Shown piece by piece: positions 26,851 to 35,150 of a stretch of DNA of 64,000 bases. Numbering within the stretch: position 1 is the first letter of the stretch; each line of letters opens with the position of its first letter. A program made the translations under genes and the position numbers. This DNA comes from Leptolyngbya sp. NIES-3755 (GTDB taxonomy: Bacteria; Cyanobacteriota; Cyanobacteriia; Leptolyngbyales; Leptolyngbyaceae): the NCBI GenBank assembly GCA_001548435.1, contig AP017308.1, positions 1,001,030 to 1,065,029 on the forward strand, given 5' to 3'. The notes under the pieces were generated by a model, which made no database searches, was not told the origin of the DNA, and saw nothing but the letters and a program-made list of their open reading frames with translations.

Positions 26851-28173
26851 ATGAAACGTTGGTTATCTCAAGCTGGATTTACTCTAGCAGGTGTGATTTT
26901 AGGTGTGAACGGGTCGGCAACTTCGGTTTTAGCAAGCGGATTTGCAATTAGTGAACAAAGTGTGAAAGGGTTAGGGACTGCGTTTTCGAGTAGTTCAACC
27001 GATATTGAAGATGCAACTGCAATCTTTTTTAATCCTGCTGGTCTAGCAAATTTCTCAGGCAATTCCGTAGTTTTGGGTGGCTCTTTCATTGCTCCCAAAA
27101 TCGAATTTGAAAATCGAGGAACGACTGCTTTTTCAGGTGCACCGATTCGAGGCGGAAATGGGGGCGATGCGGCTCCAAATGCGATCGCGCCCACGGTTTA
27201 CGCAGCGTTCGATCTCAGTGGCTCAGTCAAAGTCGGAATCGGCGTGAATGCTCCTTTCGCACTTTCAACCGATTACAGTTCAGATTGGGTCGGGCGCTAC
27301 GAAGCACTGAAATCGGAACTGCAAACGATCAATATCAACCCCACGATCGCAGCCAAATTATCGGATCAATTCTCGATCGGGGCGGGTTTGAATGTTCAGT
27401 ACGCCAAAGCAGAACTCTCGAATGCGATCGACTTTGGCACGATCGGGCGGAGAGTCGGATTGCCCACCGTTCCTCAAGGTGCAGATGGCAGAATTGATAT
27501 CCAGGGTGAAGATTGGAGCGTGGGCTACAACTTGGGATTAATGTATACCCCTTCCGCCAATACGCGGATTGGATTGGCTTATCGATCGGGCATTACTCAC
27601 GATCTTCGAGGCAATGCAGATTTCACGGTTCCGAGTAGTGTCGCTGCTTTGACTCGACGTGGACAGTTCGTGGATACGGGAGCCTCAGCACGATTGAAAA
27701 CGCCAGATACTATCTCGCTCGGTGCTTTCCAAAGAGTTAGTCCTCAAGTAGCACTCGTGGGAGACGTGACTTGGACAAACTGGAGCCGATTTCAAGAATT
27801 GCGGGTTGATTTTGACAATCCGGCTCAACCTGCTGTGGTACAACCAGAAAATTGGAAGGATACCTTTCGAGTGGGATTAGGCGTGAATTATGATGTTTCG
27901 CCTGCTTTGACTTTTAGAGCCGGGGTTGCATTCGATCCCAGTCCAGTCCGCGATCAGTTTCGGACGGCTCGGATTCCAGATAGCGATCGTACTTGGATCG
28001 CGATCGGAGCCAGTTATCGCCCTTCTCCTTCGATCAGTTTAGATATCGGTTACGCGCATTTATTTGTGAAGAATGCGTCGATCGATCAAGTGGGATCAAC
28101 AGGCGATCGCTTACGGGGCGAGTACAGTTCTAATGTGAACATCATTGGTGTCCAAACTGCTTGGCGGTTTTAA
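26851..28173 (+). CDS. FadL-like outer membrane transport protein
   Basis: A 440-residue OMPP1/FadL/TodX-type beta-barrel. Members let hydrophobic compounds such as fatty acids cross the outer membrane. A signal peptide (MKRWLSQAGFTLAGVILGVN, cut near SVLA-SGF) leads into the family start SGFAISEQSVKGLGTAFSSS, the GLANFSGNS plug region, and alternating strand pattern up to the terminal aromatic strand (NIIGVQTAWRF). The ATG at 26851 was chosen because it starts at the signal peptide. FadL-type barrels are patchy in cyanobacteria, so transfer or loss in relatives is possible. A hairpin terminator follows at 28181. Confidence 0.92.
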   Translation: MKRWLSQAGFTLAGVILGVNGSATSVLASGFAISEQSVKGLGTAFSSSSTDIEDATAIFFNPAGLANFSGNSVVLGGSFIAPKIEFENRGTTAFSGAPIRGGNGGDAAPNAIAPTVYAAFDLSGSVKVGIGVNAPFALSTDYSSDWVGRYEALKSELQTININPTIAAKLSDQFSIGAGLNVQYAKAELSNAIDFGTIGRRVGLPTVPQGADGRIDIQGEDWSVGYNLGLMYTPSANTRIGLAYRSGITHDLRGNADFTVPSSVAALTRRGQFVDTGASARLKTPDTISLGAFQRVSPQVALVGDVTWTNWSRFQELRVDFDNPAQPAVVQPENWKDTFRVGLGVNYDVSPALTFRAGVAFDPSPVRDQFRTARIPDSDRTWIAIGASYRPSPSISLDIGYAHLFVKNASIDQVGSTGDRLRGEYSSNVNIIGVQTAWRF

Positions 28174-28180
28174 AGACAAA

Positions 28181-28215
28181 AAACCCTCGATCGTGAAATG
28201 TGCGATCGAGGGTTT
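28181..28215. terminator. Bidirectional hairpin terminator
   Basis: AAACCCTCGATCG (28181-28193) pairs perfectly with CGATCGAGGGTTT (28203-28215), a 13-bp stem with a 9-base loop. A-runs and T-runs flank both sides. It lies between two convergent genes, the FadL-like gene and the DUF2996 gene, and can serve both. Confidence 0.88.
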
Positions 28216-28222
28216 CTTTAAT

Positions 28223-28870
28223 CTAATTCAACGCCAGCCACTTCTGACCGTTCAACCGTTGGACCGCTCCGAAGACCAGCAGATCCAACGAAACCTTACG
28301 CTCATCGATCAGAAAAGATTCCATCGTGCTTAAAAGGTCTCCCTCTGCACAAGCAAATCCTTTCAATCCATTGATATTCTCTTCAAAGAAATAGATGTTG
28401 AACTCGCGTAATTGCTTGTAGCTCGGTTGCCATTTTCCAATCACTTGCCAACATTCCGGCGCTTGGGCGTATCCTTTGATTGGAATTTTGCGCTTCTCGA
28501 AATGCAGTTCTAGCGATCGCGTTCCCAATTTTTCTAATCCTTGCTTCAGAGCAGGCAAATAATCCTGTTGAACAAAATCAGCAAAGGGTTTGTCTTCAAG
28601 ACCAGGAGCCTTTTCTTTTTTCGCCTTTGCAGGTTTGATCGCTTCATCCGTTGGCGTATCTTTGCCTGGTTTCCCAGCTTTAGGCTTTGCTGAGTTAGGA
28701 TTATCTCCATCGTTCACGGCAGTCGGATCAGGCGCGTTTGCGGATGGGAGCGTCGTGGCAGTAGGTTCTGACTCACTGCTTATGTTTTCTTTAATTACAT
28801 CGGGCACAGTGTCAGTCACCGTGGGTGGGAGTTCCGATTCGCCTTGCGGCTTGGTTTCTTCCGTTGCCAT
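28223..28870 (-). CDS. DUF2996 protein, photosystem assembly-related family
   Basis: A 215-residue protein. Residues 1-95 are low-complexity and disordered (Pro, Thr, Ala, Lys; KAGKPGKDTPTDEAIKPAKA). Residues of about 100-215 form the DUF2996 domain: FADFVQQDYLPALKQGLEKL, then CWQVIGKWQ, REFNIYFFEENINGLKGFAC and the ending ERKVSLDLLVFGAVQRLNGQ. As I recall, the plant protein LPA3, needed for photosystem II accumulation, contains this domain, so a role in thylakoid assembly is plausible but not shown here. The protein has no signal or membrane segment. Confidence 0.85.
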   Translation of the reverse strand: MATEETKPQGESELPPTVTDTVPDVIKENISSESEPTATTLPSANAPDPTAVNDGDNPNSAKPKAGKPGKDTPTDEAIKPAKAKKEKAPGLEDKPFADFVQQDYLPALKQGLEKLGTRSLELHFEKRKIPIKGYAQAPECWQVIGKWQPSYKQLREFNIYFFEENINGLKGFACAEGDLLSTMESFLIDERKVSLDLLVFGAVQRLNGQKWLALN

Positions 28871-28948
28871 AACACCAGTTTGTTTGGGAGTACTCGCTTC
28901 TAATGATAACGAACAGCGGGTCTCGGATATCGCGATTTGGGAGTAGAG

Positions 28949-29773
28949 ATGAATCGATTTTCTTTAAAGGTATGGATTGATGGAAGCGGGTATCCGATCG
29001 TCTGTCTCCACGGTCATCCGGGATCGGGTCGCAGTATGAGTGTTTTTACTCAGCATTTATCAAAACGATTTCAAACGATCGCGCCTGATCTCCGAGGCTA
29101 CGGTCAATCGAAAACACGAGAAAATTTCGTCATGCTCGATCACTTGGATGATCTTCAAGGTGTGCTAGATCAAATGGGAATCGATCGCGCTTTAATCCTC
29201 GGTTGGTCGCTCGGTGGCATTGTCGCGCTAGAACTCGCCGCCCGATTTCCTGAAAAAGTCAGCGGTTTGATTCTGATTGCCACTTCTGCACGTCCGTGGG
29301 GGGATCATCCGAGAATTAGCATTCAAGATAATGTTTATACTGCGATCGCGGCTTTACTCAACATCGTCAAACCCGGATGGCAGTGGAATATTGATACTTT
29401 TGCAAAGCGATCGCTCTTTCGGCATCTCATTCAGCAACATACGCCAGAGACGTATCAATACATTGCCAGCGATGCTGTTTATGCGTTCCTCAAGACTTCA
29501 CCCGCTGCCAATCGAGCGTTAAATGCGGCATTGAGTCAAGGTGCGTATCGAGTGCAAAATTTTGAAAAAATCTCTTGTCCGGTCTTGATGCTGGCAGGAG
29601 AGCACGATCGACATATCAATGCGTCGTCAAGTTGCTTCACGGCTGAACACTTATCGAACTGTGAATGCAAGGTCTACCCAAAAACGGCTCATTTACTGCC
29701 CTGGGAAATTCCGAATCAAATCTTGGCGGATGTAGATGAATGGCTCGATCGACATCCAGAAGTCTGGCACTGA
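28949..29773 (+). CDS. Alpha/beta hydrolase
   Basis: A 274-residue alpha/beta-hydrolase fold enzyme. The oxyanion region is CLHGHPGSGRS, the nucleophile elbow GWSLGG, the acid in AGEHDRHI and the catalytic His in TAHLLPWE. The cap domain is short. The family ranges over esterases, haloperoxidase-like and lactone hydrolases, so the substrate is open. The ATG at 28949 follows GGGAG at good spacing; a TTG at 28937 is less likely. A hairpin terminator follows at 29790. Confidence 0.9.
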   Translation: MNRFSLKVWIDGSGYPIVCLHGHPGSGRSMSVFTQHLSKRFQTIAPDLRGYGQSKTRENFVMLDHLDDLQGVLDQMGIDRALILGWSLGGIVALELAARFPEKVSGLILIATSARPWGDHPRISIQDNVYTAIAALLNIVKPGWQWNIDTFAKRSLFRHLIQQHTPETYQYIASDAVYAFLKTSPAANRALNAALSQGAYRVQNFEKISCPVLMLAGEHDRHINASSSCFTAEHLSNCECKVYPKTAHLLPWEIPNQILADVDEWLDRHPEVWH

Positions 29774-29789
29774 TCCCCTCTTGTTAAGA

Positions 29790-29823
29790 GAACTCCGACT
29801 TTCAAGTGAAAAAATCGGAGTTC
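29790..29823. terminator. Hairpin terminator between convergent genes
   Basis: GAACTCCGA (29790-29798) pairs with TCGGAGTTC (29815-29823). The loop is 16 bases. The stem sits between the hydrolase stop (29773) and the DUF1816 stop (29845). It probably ends both transcripts, although no long T-run follows the stem. Confidence 0.65.
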
Positions 29824-29844
29824 TAGAACCTTACAAGCTTGACC

Positions 29845-30126
29845 TTAGTACTGACTGCTCAACACACGGGACATCGGGTTAAACCCCCCGTCCACTTTCT
29901 CATCGTAAATCGTCAGATTCGACGGCTTACAGCGCTTGATGCTGACCTTAATACTGGTTGCACCTTCCCGTTCAAGATCTTCGACATAGCCACTTTGATG
30001 CGACTTTGCTTCTTTCTCACTGAGAAACGGACCAAAATAGTAGACACATCGAGGGTTATCCGTGGTGATTTCAGCCCACCATGCAAACCCGATCGCACTA
30101 AGGAAACTTGTCAAGAGTTCATTCAT
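29845..30126 (-). CDS. DUF1816 domain protein
   Basis: A 93-residue cyanobacterial DUF1816 protein. Diagnostic segments are FAWWAEITTDNPRCVYYFGPF, then SEKEAKSHQSGYVEDLEREG and the IKRCKPSNLTI strand, a small alpha/beta domain reminiscent of CpcD-like phycobilisome linker modules. That resemblance suggests, but does not prove, a link to phycobilisomes. The start is an ATG at 30126. It stands alone, with a hairpin downstream and a 157-bp gap to rlmB upstream. Confidence 0.85.
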   Translation of the reverse strand: MNELLTSFLSAIGFAWWAEITTDNPRCVYYFGPFLSEKEAKSHQSGYVEDLEREGATSIKVSIKRCKPSNLTIYDEKVDGGFNPMSRVLSSQY

Positions 30127-30283
30127 AAGCTTGCTAATTCAATCAAAGAACTACCTGCAAACAGGAGCGAACATTGTCAGAGCGGAGATACAGTGCCGCA
30201 TTAAGGTCAATCTTGCAACAGAATGCGAGGAGATTGCTGTGCTTGAGGCTCCAAAATTGGAGTTCAAGTTTCTTTATACTCCG

Positions 30284-31921
30284 TCACACTTGATTTTTCA
30301 ATCCGACTGTAGCTTTAAATCCGTCCAGGTGGATAGTGTTTTCCCATCGTTGCCGGAACACTTCGTACAATGTCATTCCTGCTGCTACAGAGGCGTTGAG
30401 GCTGGGCGTAGTGCCATGTAGTGGAATCGATACCAGTACATCACATCCGCGCTGCGTCATCAATCCTAAACCTTCCCCTTCTGCGCCGATCACCAACACC
30501 GAAGCTTTCGCAAATTTTACCGTATGAATCGGCTGACTGGATTCAGAAGCAGTGCCATAAATCCAAAATCCAGCGGCTTTCAGGTCTTCAAGAGCACGTC
30601 CCAGATTAACCACTCTAGCAACGGGAAGTTTCTCGATCGCGCCTGCTGCAACTTTCATCACGGTCGAAGTCACACCGACTGCACGACGCTGCGGGATCAC
30701 GATTCCTTGCGCTCCCAAAGCTTCTGCCGTCCGAATGATTGCACCTAAGTTATGGGGATCAGTAATGCTATCAGCAACAACAATCACAGGCTGGTCGGTT
30801 GCTGCTTTCGCACGAACAATCAAATCACCCAGTTCAGTGTACTCATAAGCTGCGATTTGTGCTGCGATCCCCTGATGATTTGCACCATGAGTGATTTGAT
30901 CTAATCGCTTCGGAGTAACTTCATCGATTACAGTTCCGTTTGCTTTTGCTTGATTAAGCAAAGAAAGATAACGGGGATCGTAGTGAAGCTTTTCTGTAAC
31001 CCAAATGCGATTCAGCGATCGTTCACCCTGCATTGCACTCAGCACCGGATGACGACCATAAATCAAATCGGGTGCATCATCAGTTTCAAACGGTTCATCC
31101 TGTCCAACAAAGTGCCGAGGAATATCAGCACGTTCTTGCTCAGCTAAACGATCGCGCTTTGCATCATTCTGAGAGCGATCGAATTTGTTGAAGTCGCCTC
31201 TCGGACGATCGAAGTTCCGTCTTTCGCCATTGTCACGATCAAAGCTGCGTCTTTCCCCGTTAAATTCTCTCTTCGGACGATCGAAACTGCGTCTCTCACC
31301 GTTATCTCGATCGAAGTTTCGTCTTTCGCCGTTGAATTCACCTCTCGGACGATCGAAATTCCGCTCACGCCGCTCCCCGTTGAATTCGCCTCTCGGACGA
31401 TCAGAGTTTCGTCTTTCGCCATCGAATTCTCTCTTTGGACGATCGAAGCTGCGTTTCTCGCCATCAAATTCTCTTTTCGGACGATCGAAGCTCCGACGTT
31501 CTCCGTTAGATTCGCCTCTGGGTCGATCGAAGCTGCGTTTCTCGCCATCAAATTCTCTCTTTGGACGATCAAAGCTCCGTTTTTCGCCATTATCACGATC
31601 AAAGTTCCGACGCTCTCCGTTAGAGTCTGAACGTTTCTCGAATCGCCCTTTTGATTCATTTCTCGGACGATCGAAGCTTCTTTCCTTGCGTTCGTAGCGT
31701 CCATTAGAGTCTGGGCGGTCGAAGCTGCGACGATCCCCATCGGAACTGCGGTCACGTCCCCGTGTGGCGGAGCCATCGCGCTTTTCATAAGAGCCTTGAG
31801 AATCATCATTGCGGCGTTTGGGATTGCTTGGGCGCTTTCCTTTGAAGTTGGGTTTTTTACCGCCAAAGTCACGATTTGACCGACCTTGCGAGTCGGCGTT
31901 GCGGTTATTCGGATTAGCCAT
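30284..31921 (-). CDS. rlmB: RlmB-type 23S rRNA 2'-O-ribose methyltransferase with a long repetitive N-terminal tail
   Basis: A 545-residue protein, about twice the E. coli RlmB length. Residues 1-270 are a disordered tail of Arg, Asp, Phe, Gly and Lys, with about a dozen units like [14 protein letters not shown]. Residues of about 275-355 are the substrate-binding domain ([20 protein letters not shown]) and about 370-530 the SPOUT methylase: [19 protein letters not shown], then [10 protein letters not shown] and the knot segment [18 protein letters not shown]. RlmB methylates G2251 in the peptidyl-transferase P loop; target here is inferred. The tail resembles RGG-like RNA-binding sequences. 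The mini-RNase III gene lies just upstream on the same strand, 72 bp away, a pairing often seen, fitting rRNA maturation. Confidence 0.93.
   Translation of the reverse strand: MANPNNRNADSQGRSNRDFGGKKPNFKGKRPSNPKRRNDDSQGSYEKRDGSATRGRDRSSDGDRRSFDRPDSNGRYERKERSFDRPRNESKGRFEKRSDSNGERRNFDRDNGEKRSFDRPKREFDGEKRSFDRPRGESNGERRSFDRPKREFDGEKRSFDRPKREFDGERRNSDRPRGEFNGERRERNFDRPRGEFNGERRNFDRDNGERRSFDRPKREFNGERRSFDRDNGERRNFDRPRGDFNKFDRSQNDAKRDRLAEQERADIPRHFVGQDEPFETDDAPDLIYGRHPVLSAMQGERSLNRIWVTEKLHYDPRYLSLLNQAKANGTVIDEVTPKRLDQITHGANHQGIAAQIAAYEYTELGDLIVRAKAATDQPVIVVADSITDPHNLGAIIRTAEALGAQGIVIPQRRAVGVTSTVMKVAAGAIEKLPVARVVNLGRALEDLKAAGFWIYGTASESSQPIHTVKFAKASVLVIGAEGEGLGLMTQRGCDVLVSIPLHGTTPSLNASVAAGMTLYEVFRQRWENTIHLDGFKATVGLKNQV
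31184..31690. repeat. Degenerate tandem repeats coding the RlmB tail
   Basis: Units of about 42-48 bp recur, each with a CGGACGATCGAA-type core and a GTTTCTCGCC/TCTTTCGCC-type block. They encode the (K/R)[10 protein letters not shown](D/N)GE repeats. Repeat copies are close but not identical. Near-copies allow slippage, so length probably varies between strains. Confidence 0.85.
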
Positions 31922-31993
31922 AGTAATTTAGTCCTGGTGTGGAGTCGGAAGAAACAGGCGAGAGAGATAGCAGCGTTTTACTATCTTGATTTT

Positions 31994-32437
31994 TTATTCA
32001 AAACTGAGAAATTCTAACAGTTCAAACAAACGATTCGGGTCAGTCAAATACAGATAACCAATTAATGCTTCTAGGCTGGTGGCGTTTTGGTAAATTTCGG
32101 GGTCAAGGCGTTTTGGGCGATTCAAGGCAGCATTTCGACCACGTTTTAGAAACTCATGTTCAGACTCGCTTAGATGGGGCATGAGCGATCGTAAATGGGA
32201 TGCCTGGGTTTCTGCCCTCACTTGTGACACAACTTGCTGATGATAAATCTCAGACCGCTTGGGTGGCAATAGACATCGCCTCCGAATATACAGTTCGTAA
32301 ACTGCGTCCCCCAAATAGGCAAAGGCAGCCGGAGAAAGCCGCTGGATCTCAGACGAGGAAGGTACAGGCAACACTGTAGATATGTCCAAAATCCCTAACT
32401 CATTCGATGAGATCACATTTTCTCCAACTCCGCACAA
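31994..32437 (-). CDS. mrnC: Mini-ribonuclease 3
   Basis: A 147-residue RNase III catalytic domain without the double-stranded RNA-binding domain. The core helix LSPAAFAYLGDAVYELYIRR carries the conserved Asp, and ATSLEALIGYLYLTDP the second acidic motif (EALIG). RGRNAALNRPKR is typical of the family. Mini-III trims 23S rRNA ends in Bacillus and relatives in chloroplasts act on rRNA and intron RNA. Upstream of rlmB on the same strand, so the two may form an rRNA-processing operon. The N-terminal 15 residues before LGILDIS are not conserved; a later start is possible. Confidence 0.9.
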   Translation of the reverse strand: MCGVGENVISSNELGILDISTVLPVPSSSEIQRLSPAAFAYLGDAVYELYIRRRCLLPPKRSEIYHQQVVSQVRAETQASHLRSLMPHLSESEHEFLKRGRNAALNRPKRLDPEIYQNATSLEALIGYLYLTDPNRLFELLEFLSFE

Positions 32438-32542
32438 CGTTCAAAGCCTATTTATCCTAGCAGACCGCAAAAAAACCGACTATCCTCTAGGGCGGCGGTT
32501 CTCTTGATTCAAAATAACATCGAACTTTCTGTGAACGAGGAG

Positions 32543-32574
32543 AACTGCCTAATCTCAATAAGAAGTAGGCAGTT
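32543..32574. terminator. Hairpin downstream of the STAS gene
   Basis: AACTGCCTA (32543-32551) pairs with TAGGCAGTT (32566-32574), a 9-bp stem with a 14-base loop. It lies 17 bp past the STAS stop on the minus strand. No long U-run follows on that strand, so termination strength is uncertain. Confidence 0.5.
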
Positions 32575-32590
32575 TTACCTCAGAGTGAAT

Positions 32591-32971
32591 CTAGCTTCCC
32601 GTCTTAGGTTGGACATTCTCGATCGCTTGATCCACGGACGGTTGCAGCGCTAAGAATTGCTCTAAGCGAACAAGCTTGACCGTCTGAGTAACGCGAGCGT
32701 TCGTCACAATCTGAAGGGTTCCCTCGGCTTGCTGTGCTTTTTTGGCAACTTGTACCAAAGCACCCAAACCAGAACTATCAACGAAATCGATCTTGGACAG
32801 ATCTAAAATGACGTGTTTAGGACCATCCTCAACACATTTTGTCAGTACCTTCCGAAAGGTCGGTTCCGAAAAGGCATCGAGTTGTCCTACGAGGCGAAAG
32901 AGTTGGTATGTGTTGTCCCTAACTTCGCGTGTGCCTCGAAGACTGACTGTTAGGGTTAGTTGCTCAGGAAT
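32591..32971 (-). CDS. STAS-domain anti-sigma factor antagonist, apparently ATT-initiated
   Basis: A 126-residue STAS protein: LTVSLRGTREVRDNTYQLFR, LVGQLDAFSEPTFRKVLTK, then HVILDLSKIDFVDSSGLGAL with the phosphorylatable Ser in DSSGLGAL, and NARVTQTVKLVRLEQFLALQ. Such proteins release a partner kinase or sigma factor when dephosphorylated. In-frame TAG at 32981-32983 bounds the frame, and no ATG, GTG, TTG or CTG occurs in the first 50 codons before the conserved domain. The only candidate start is ATT at 32969-32971, preceded by AGGAGG (32977-32982) at 5-base spacing. A single-base sequence error is the alternative. It would be missed by standard gene callers. Confidence 0.85.
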   Translation of the reverse strand: MPEQLTLTVSLRGTREVRDNTYQLFRLVGQLDAFSEPTFRKVLTKCVEDGPKHVILDLSKIDFVDSSGLGALVQVAKKAQQAEGTLQIVTNARVTQTVKLVRLEQFLALQPSVDQAIENVQPKTGS

Positions 32972-32973
32972 AG

Positions 32974-32982
32974 CCCCCTCCT
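32974..32982 (-). promoter_or_regulatory. Strong ribosome-binding site deciding the ATT start
   Basis: AGGAGGGGG, read on the minus strand, ends two bases before ATT. It is the best Shine-Dalgarno match seen near any gene here. It positions initiation at 32971 despite the non-standard codon. Confidence 0.7.
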
Positions 32983-33045
32983 ACCGCGTTAACAATACTA
33001 AGTTTTAATTCGACGCTCCAGTATACCCCGTTGCAGTAATATTTG

Positions 33046-34179
33046 CTATTTTTTGTGTTCGCGCATCGATTGAACGAAATTCTCGAACAAATAGTCGGCA
33101 TCGTGTGGTCCTGGACTCGCTTCTGGATGATACTGTACCGAGAACATGGGAAGCGTTTTGTGGCGCAATCCAGCGACGGTTCGATCGTTCAAATTCAAGT
33201 GAGTGATTTCAACAGTAGCATCTGGAAGCGAATCGGCAGCGATCGCGAATCCATGATTTTGACTGGTAATTTCAATTTGCTGGCTCAATCCACAAGGCTG
33301 ATTCAATCCACGATGCCCGAATTTGAGCTTGAACGTCTCCGCCCCAAGCGATAGTCCGAGAATCTGATGCCCCATACAAATGCCAAAAACGGGTTTGTCA
33401 GCTTGTAAAAGGGCTTTGGTCGTTTCGATTCCTTCAGTTACAGCGGCAGGATCGCCAGGACCGTTGGAGAGGAAAATTCCATCGGGATTGTATTTAAGAA
33501 TTTCTTCCGATGGCGTGTTCACAGGAACGACAATCACCCGGCAACCGTAACTCGCTAATCGACGGAGAATATTGCGCTTAATGCCGAAATCAAGTGCTAC
33601 TACAGTCATTTGATCGCCATCTGTCGGAGTCGCGCTAAATTCCCAAATGGTCTCAGTTTTCTCTGACCACTCATAAATTTTGGTCGTGCTGACTTCTTTC
33701 ACTAAATTCAAGCCCGCCATGCTCGGAGCATTTTGAACCTGTTCGAGCAATTCAGCGGGATCGAGAATTTCAGTTGAAATCGCACCGTTCATTGCACCGA
33801 TCGATCTTAATTTCCGAGTGAGTGCACGAGTATCAATTCCGTAGATTCCTGGAAGATTATGGCGTTTGAGATAATCGGGGAGGGATTCGGTCGATCGCCA
33901 ATTGCTCGGTCGATCGCAGATGTTTCGAGCAATCACACCGCGCACATGAGGCACGTCCGACTCTTCATCATCCGGATTCACGCCCGTATTTCCAAGCTCT
34001 GGATAAGTAAATGTCACAATCTGACCCCGATAGCTCGGATCAGTCATGACTTCTTGATAACCCGTCATTCCGGTATTAAACACGACTTCCCCGATCGTGG
34101 TTCCCGTCGCGCCAAACGAGGAACCACAATAAGTTGTGCCATCAGCCAGCACAAGTAAAGCAGGTTGAGCAGAGGACAT
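33046..34179 (-). CDS. carA: Carbamoyl-phosphate synthase small subunit
   Basis: The glutaminase subunit, supplying ammonia to CarB for carbamoyl phosphate used in pyrimidine and arginine synthesis. Of 377 residues, about 1-150 are the CPSase-specific domain ([36 protein letters not shown]). Then follows a class I glutamine amidotransferase domain: SNGPGDP, the nucleophile Cys in [15 protein letters not shown] and the His-Glu pair in [12 protein letters not shown]. The ATG at 34179 was preferred to a TTG 12 bp upstream. Divergent from the protease gene at 34302; carB is not in the window. Confidence 0.96.
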   Translation of the reverse strand: MSSAQPALLVLADGTTYCGSSFGATGTTIGEVVFNTGMTGYQEVMTDPSYRGQIVTFTYPELGNTGVNPDDEESDVPHVRGVIARNICDRPSNWRSTESLPDYLKRHNLPGIYGIDTRALTRKLRSIGAMNGAISTEILDPAELLEQVQNAPSMAGLNLVKEVSTTKIYEWSEKTETIWEFSATPTDGDQMTVVALDFGIKRNILRRLASYGCRVIVVPVNTPSEEILKYNPDGIFLSNGPGDPAAVTEGIETTKALLQADKPVFGICMGHQILGLSLGAETFKLKFGHRGLNQPCGLSQQIEITSQNHGFAIAADSLPDATVEITHLNLNDRTVAGLRHKTLPMFSVQYHPEASPGPHDADYLFENFVQSMREHKK

Positions 34180-34251
34180 AAACAGAGGCAACTACAAAGA
34201 TCTCATCATTATTATCACGTCTGCCCAGAGTTGCAAGGGGTCTCTAAGCTT

Positions 34252-34280
34252 TTGCACAGAATTTGGGGGAACTCTAATGA
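34252..34280 (+). promoter_or_regulatory. Candidate sigma-70 promoter of the protease gene
   Basis: TTGCAC at 34252-34257 and TAATGA at 34275-34280 are separated by 17 bp, 22 bp before the ATG at 34302. The match to TTGACA/TATAAT is fair. Transcription would start a few bases before the start codon, giving a very short leader. Confidence 0.4.
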
Positions 34281-34301
34281 AGTTGGAATGTAGTTCGGAT
34301 T

Positions 34302-35150
34302 ATGCTCAGATTTGGTGTTCGGGTGATTCTGCCTTTGTTGATGGCAACTTCAGCGGCGATCGGGGTTGGTTGTAGTCGAATGCAATCAAAACAATCTCAA
34401 GCGCCGAAAGGGGTCGCTGTTCCGGTTCAAGCGAGTCCAACACCGTCAGCGAAACCTGTTCAGGAAGATTTTTATCAAACCGCGCTCGATCGTGCGGCAA
34501 GTGCCAGATCGATTAGCCAATCAGCGCAATCTCCAGAGGATTGGCAATTGGTCGCGAGTCGATGGAAAAATGCGATCGCGGCTCTCAGACAAGTTCCCAA
34601 GTCTGACCGGAACCACAAGTCAGCCACTCAAAAACTTTCTGAATTTAATCAAGCCCTCGCCAAAGCGGAAGATCGAGCGGCAAATACTGGTAAGGAAAAA
34701 ATCGCAGCACAAGATCCGGGGATTCGAGTCGATCGTCGAATGTCTACTGAAGAATTAAGTACGATCGCAGCTCAAAAAGAAAAAGGTATTCGAGTGCCGA
34801 TCAAGTATCGAAAAAATCGCATTCCGGTGATCGATGTCGTATTCAACGGCAATCAACGGTTTGAGATGATGGTCGATACGGGCGCATCCGCGACGATGAT
34901 CACTCAAGAAATGGCGCGGCGATTGGGTGTGAGAGTGGTCGGGGAAACTCAAGCGATGACTGCCGCAGGAGTGACTACAGTTCAAATCGCAGTCGTGCAA
35001 TCGATGTCTGTCGCAGGTAGCACGATTCGAGAGGTTCCGGTGTCGATCGGTCCTTTGGATGTTGGGTTACTCGGTCACGATTTCTTTGGAGATTGTACGA
35101 TCTCTATCGATCGTGATTATGTTGAGTTTCGTCAGTGTAACGTGTTGTAA
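34302..35150 (+). CDS. Retropepsin-like aspartic protease, lipoprotein
   Basis: A 282-residue protein with a signal peptide ending in a lipobox-like IGVGC (Cys near residue 24). A low-complexity linker follows (Pro, Ser, Gln), then a helical region (DRAASARSISQSAQSPEDWQ), and a C-terminal retropepsin-like domain. The active-site motif is MMVDTGASATMI, and LLGHDFFG is the conserved later hydrophobic-Gly motif. As a single-lobe aspartic protease it probably works as a homodimer in the periplasm. Target unknown. The end abuts the convergent glycosyltransferase gene at 35151 without a gap. Confidence 0.9.
   Translation: MLRFGVRVILPLLMATSAAIGVGCSRMQSKQSQAPKGVAVPVQASPTPSAKPVQEDFYQTALDRAASARSISQSAQSPEDWQLVASRWKNAIAALRQVPKSDRNHKSATQKLSEFNQALAKAEDRAANTGKEKIAAQDPGIRVDRRMSTEELSTIAAQKEKGIRVPIKYRKNRIPVIDVVFNGNQRFEMMVDTGASATMITQEMARRLGVRVVGETQAMTAAGVTTVQIAVVQSMSVAGSTIREVPVSIGPLDVGLLGHDFFGDCTISIDRDYVEFRQCNVL

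Noticed and set aside
30253-30266. CTCCAATTTTGGAG-type palindrome downstream of rlmB considered as a terminator
   Set aside because: The stem is only 5 bp and no T-run follows on the rlmB strand.
31144-31872. Long open frames on both strands opposite or within the rlmB tail
   Set aside because: They are by-products of the low-complexity repeat; only the frame joined to the SPOUT methylase domain has real homology.
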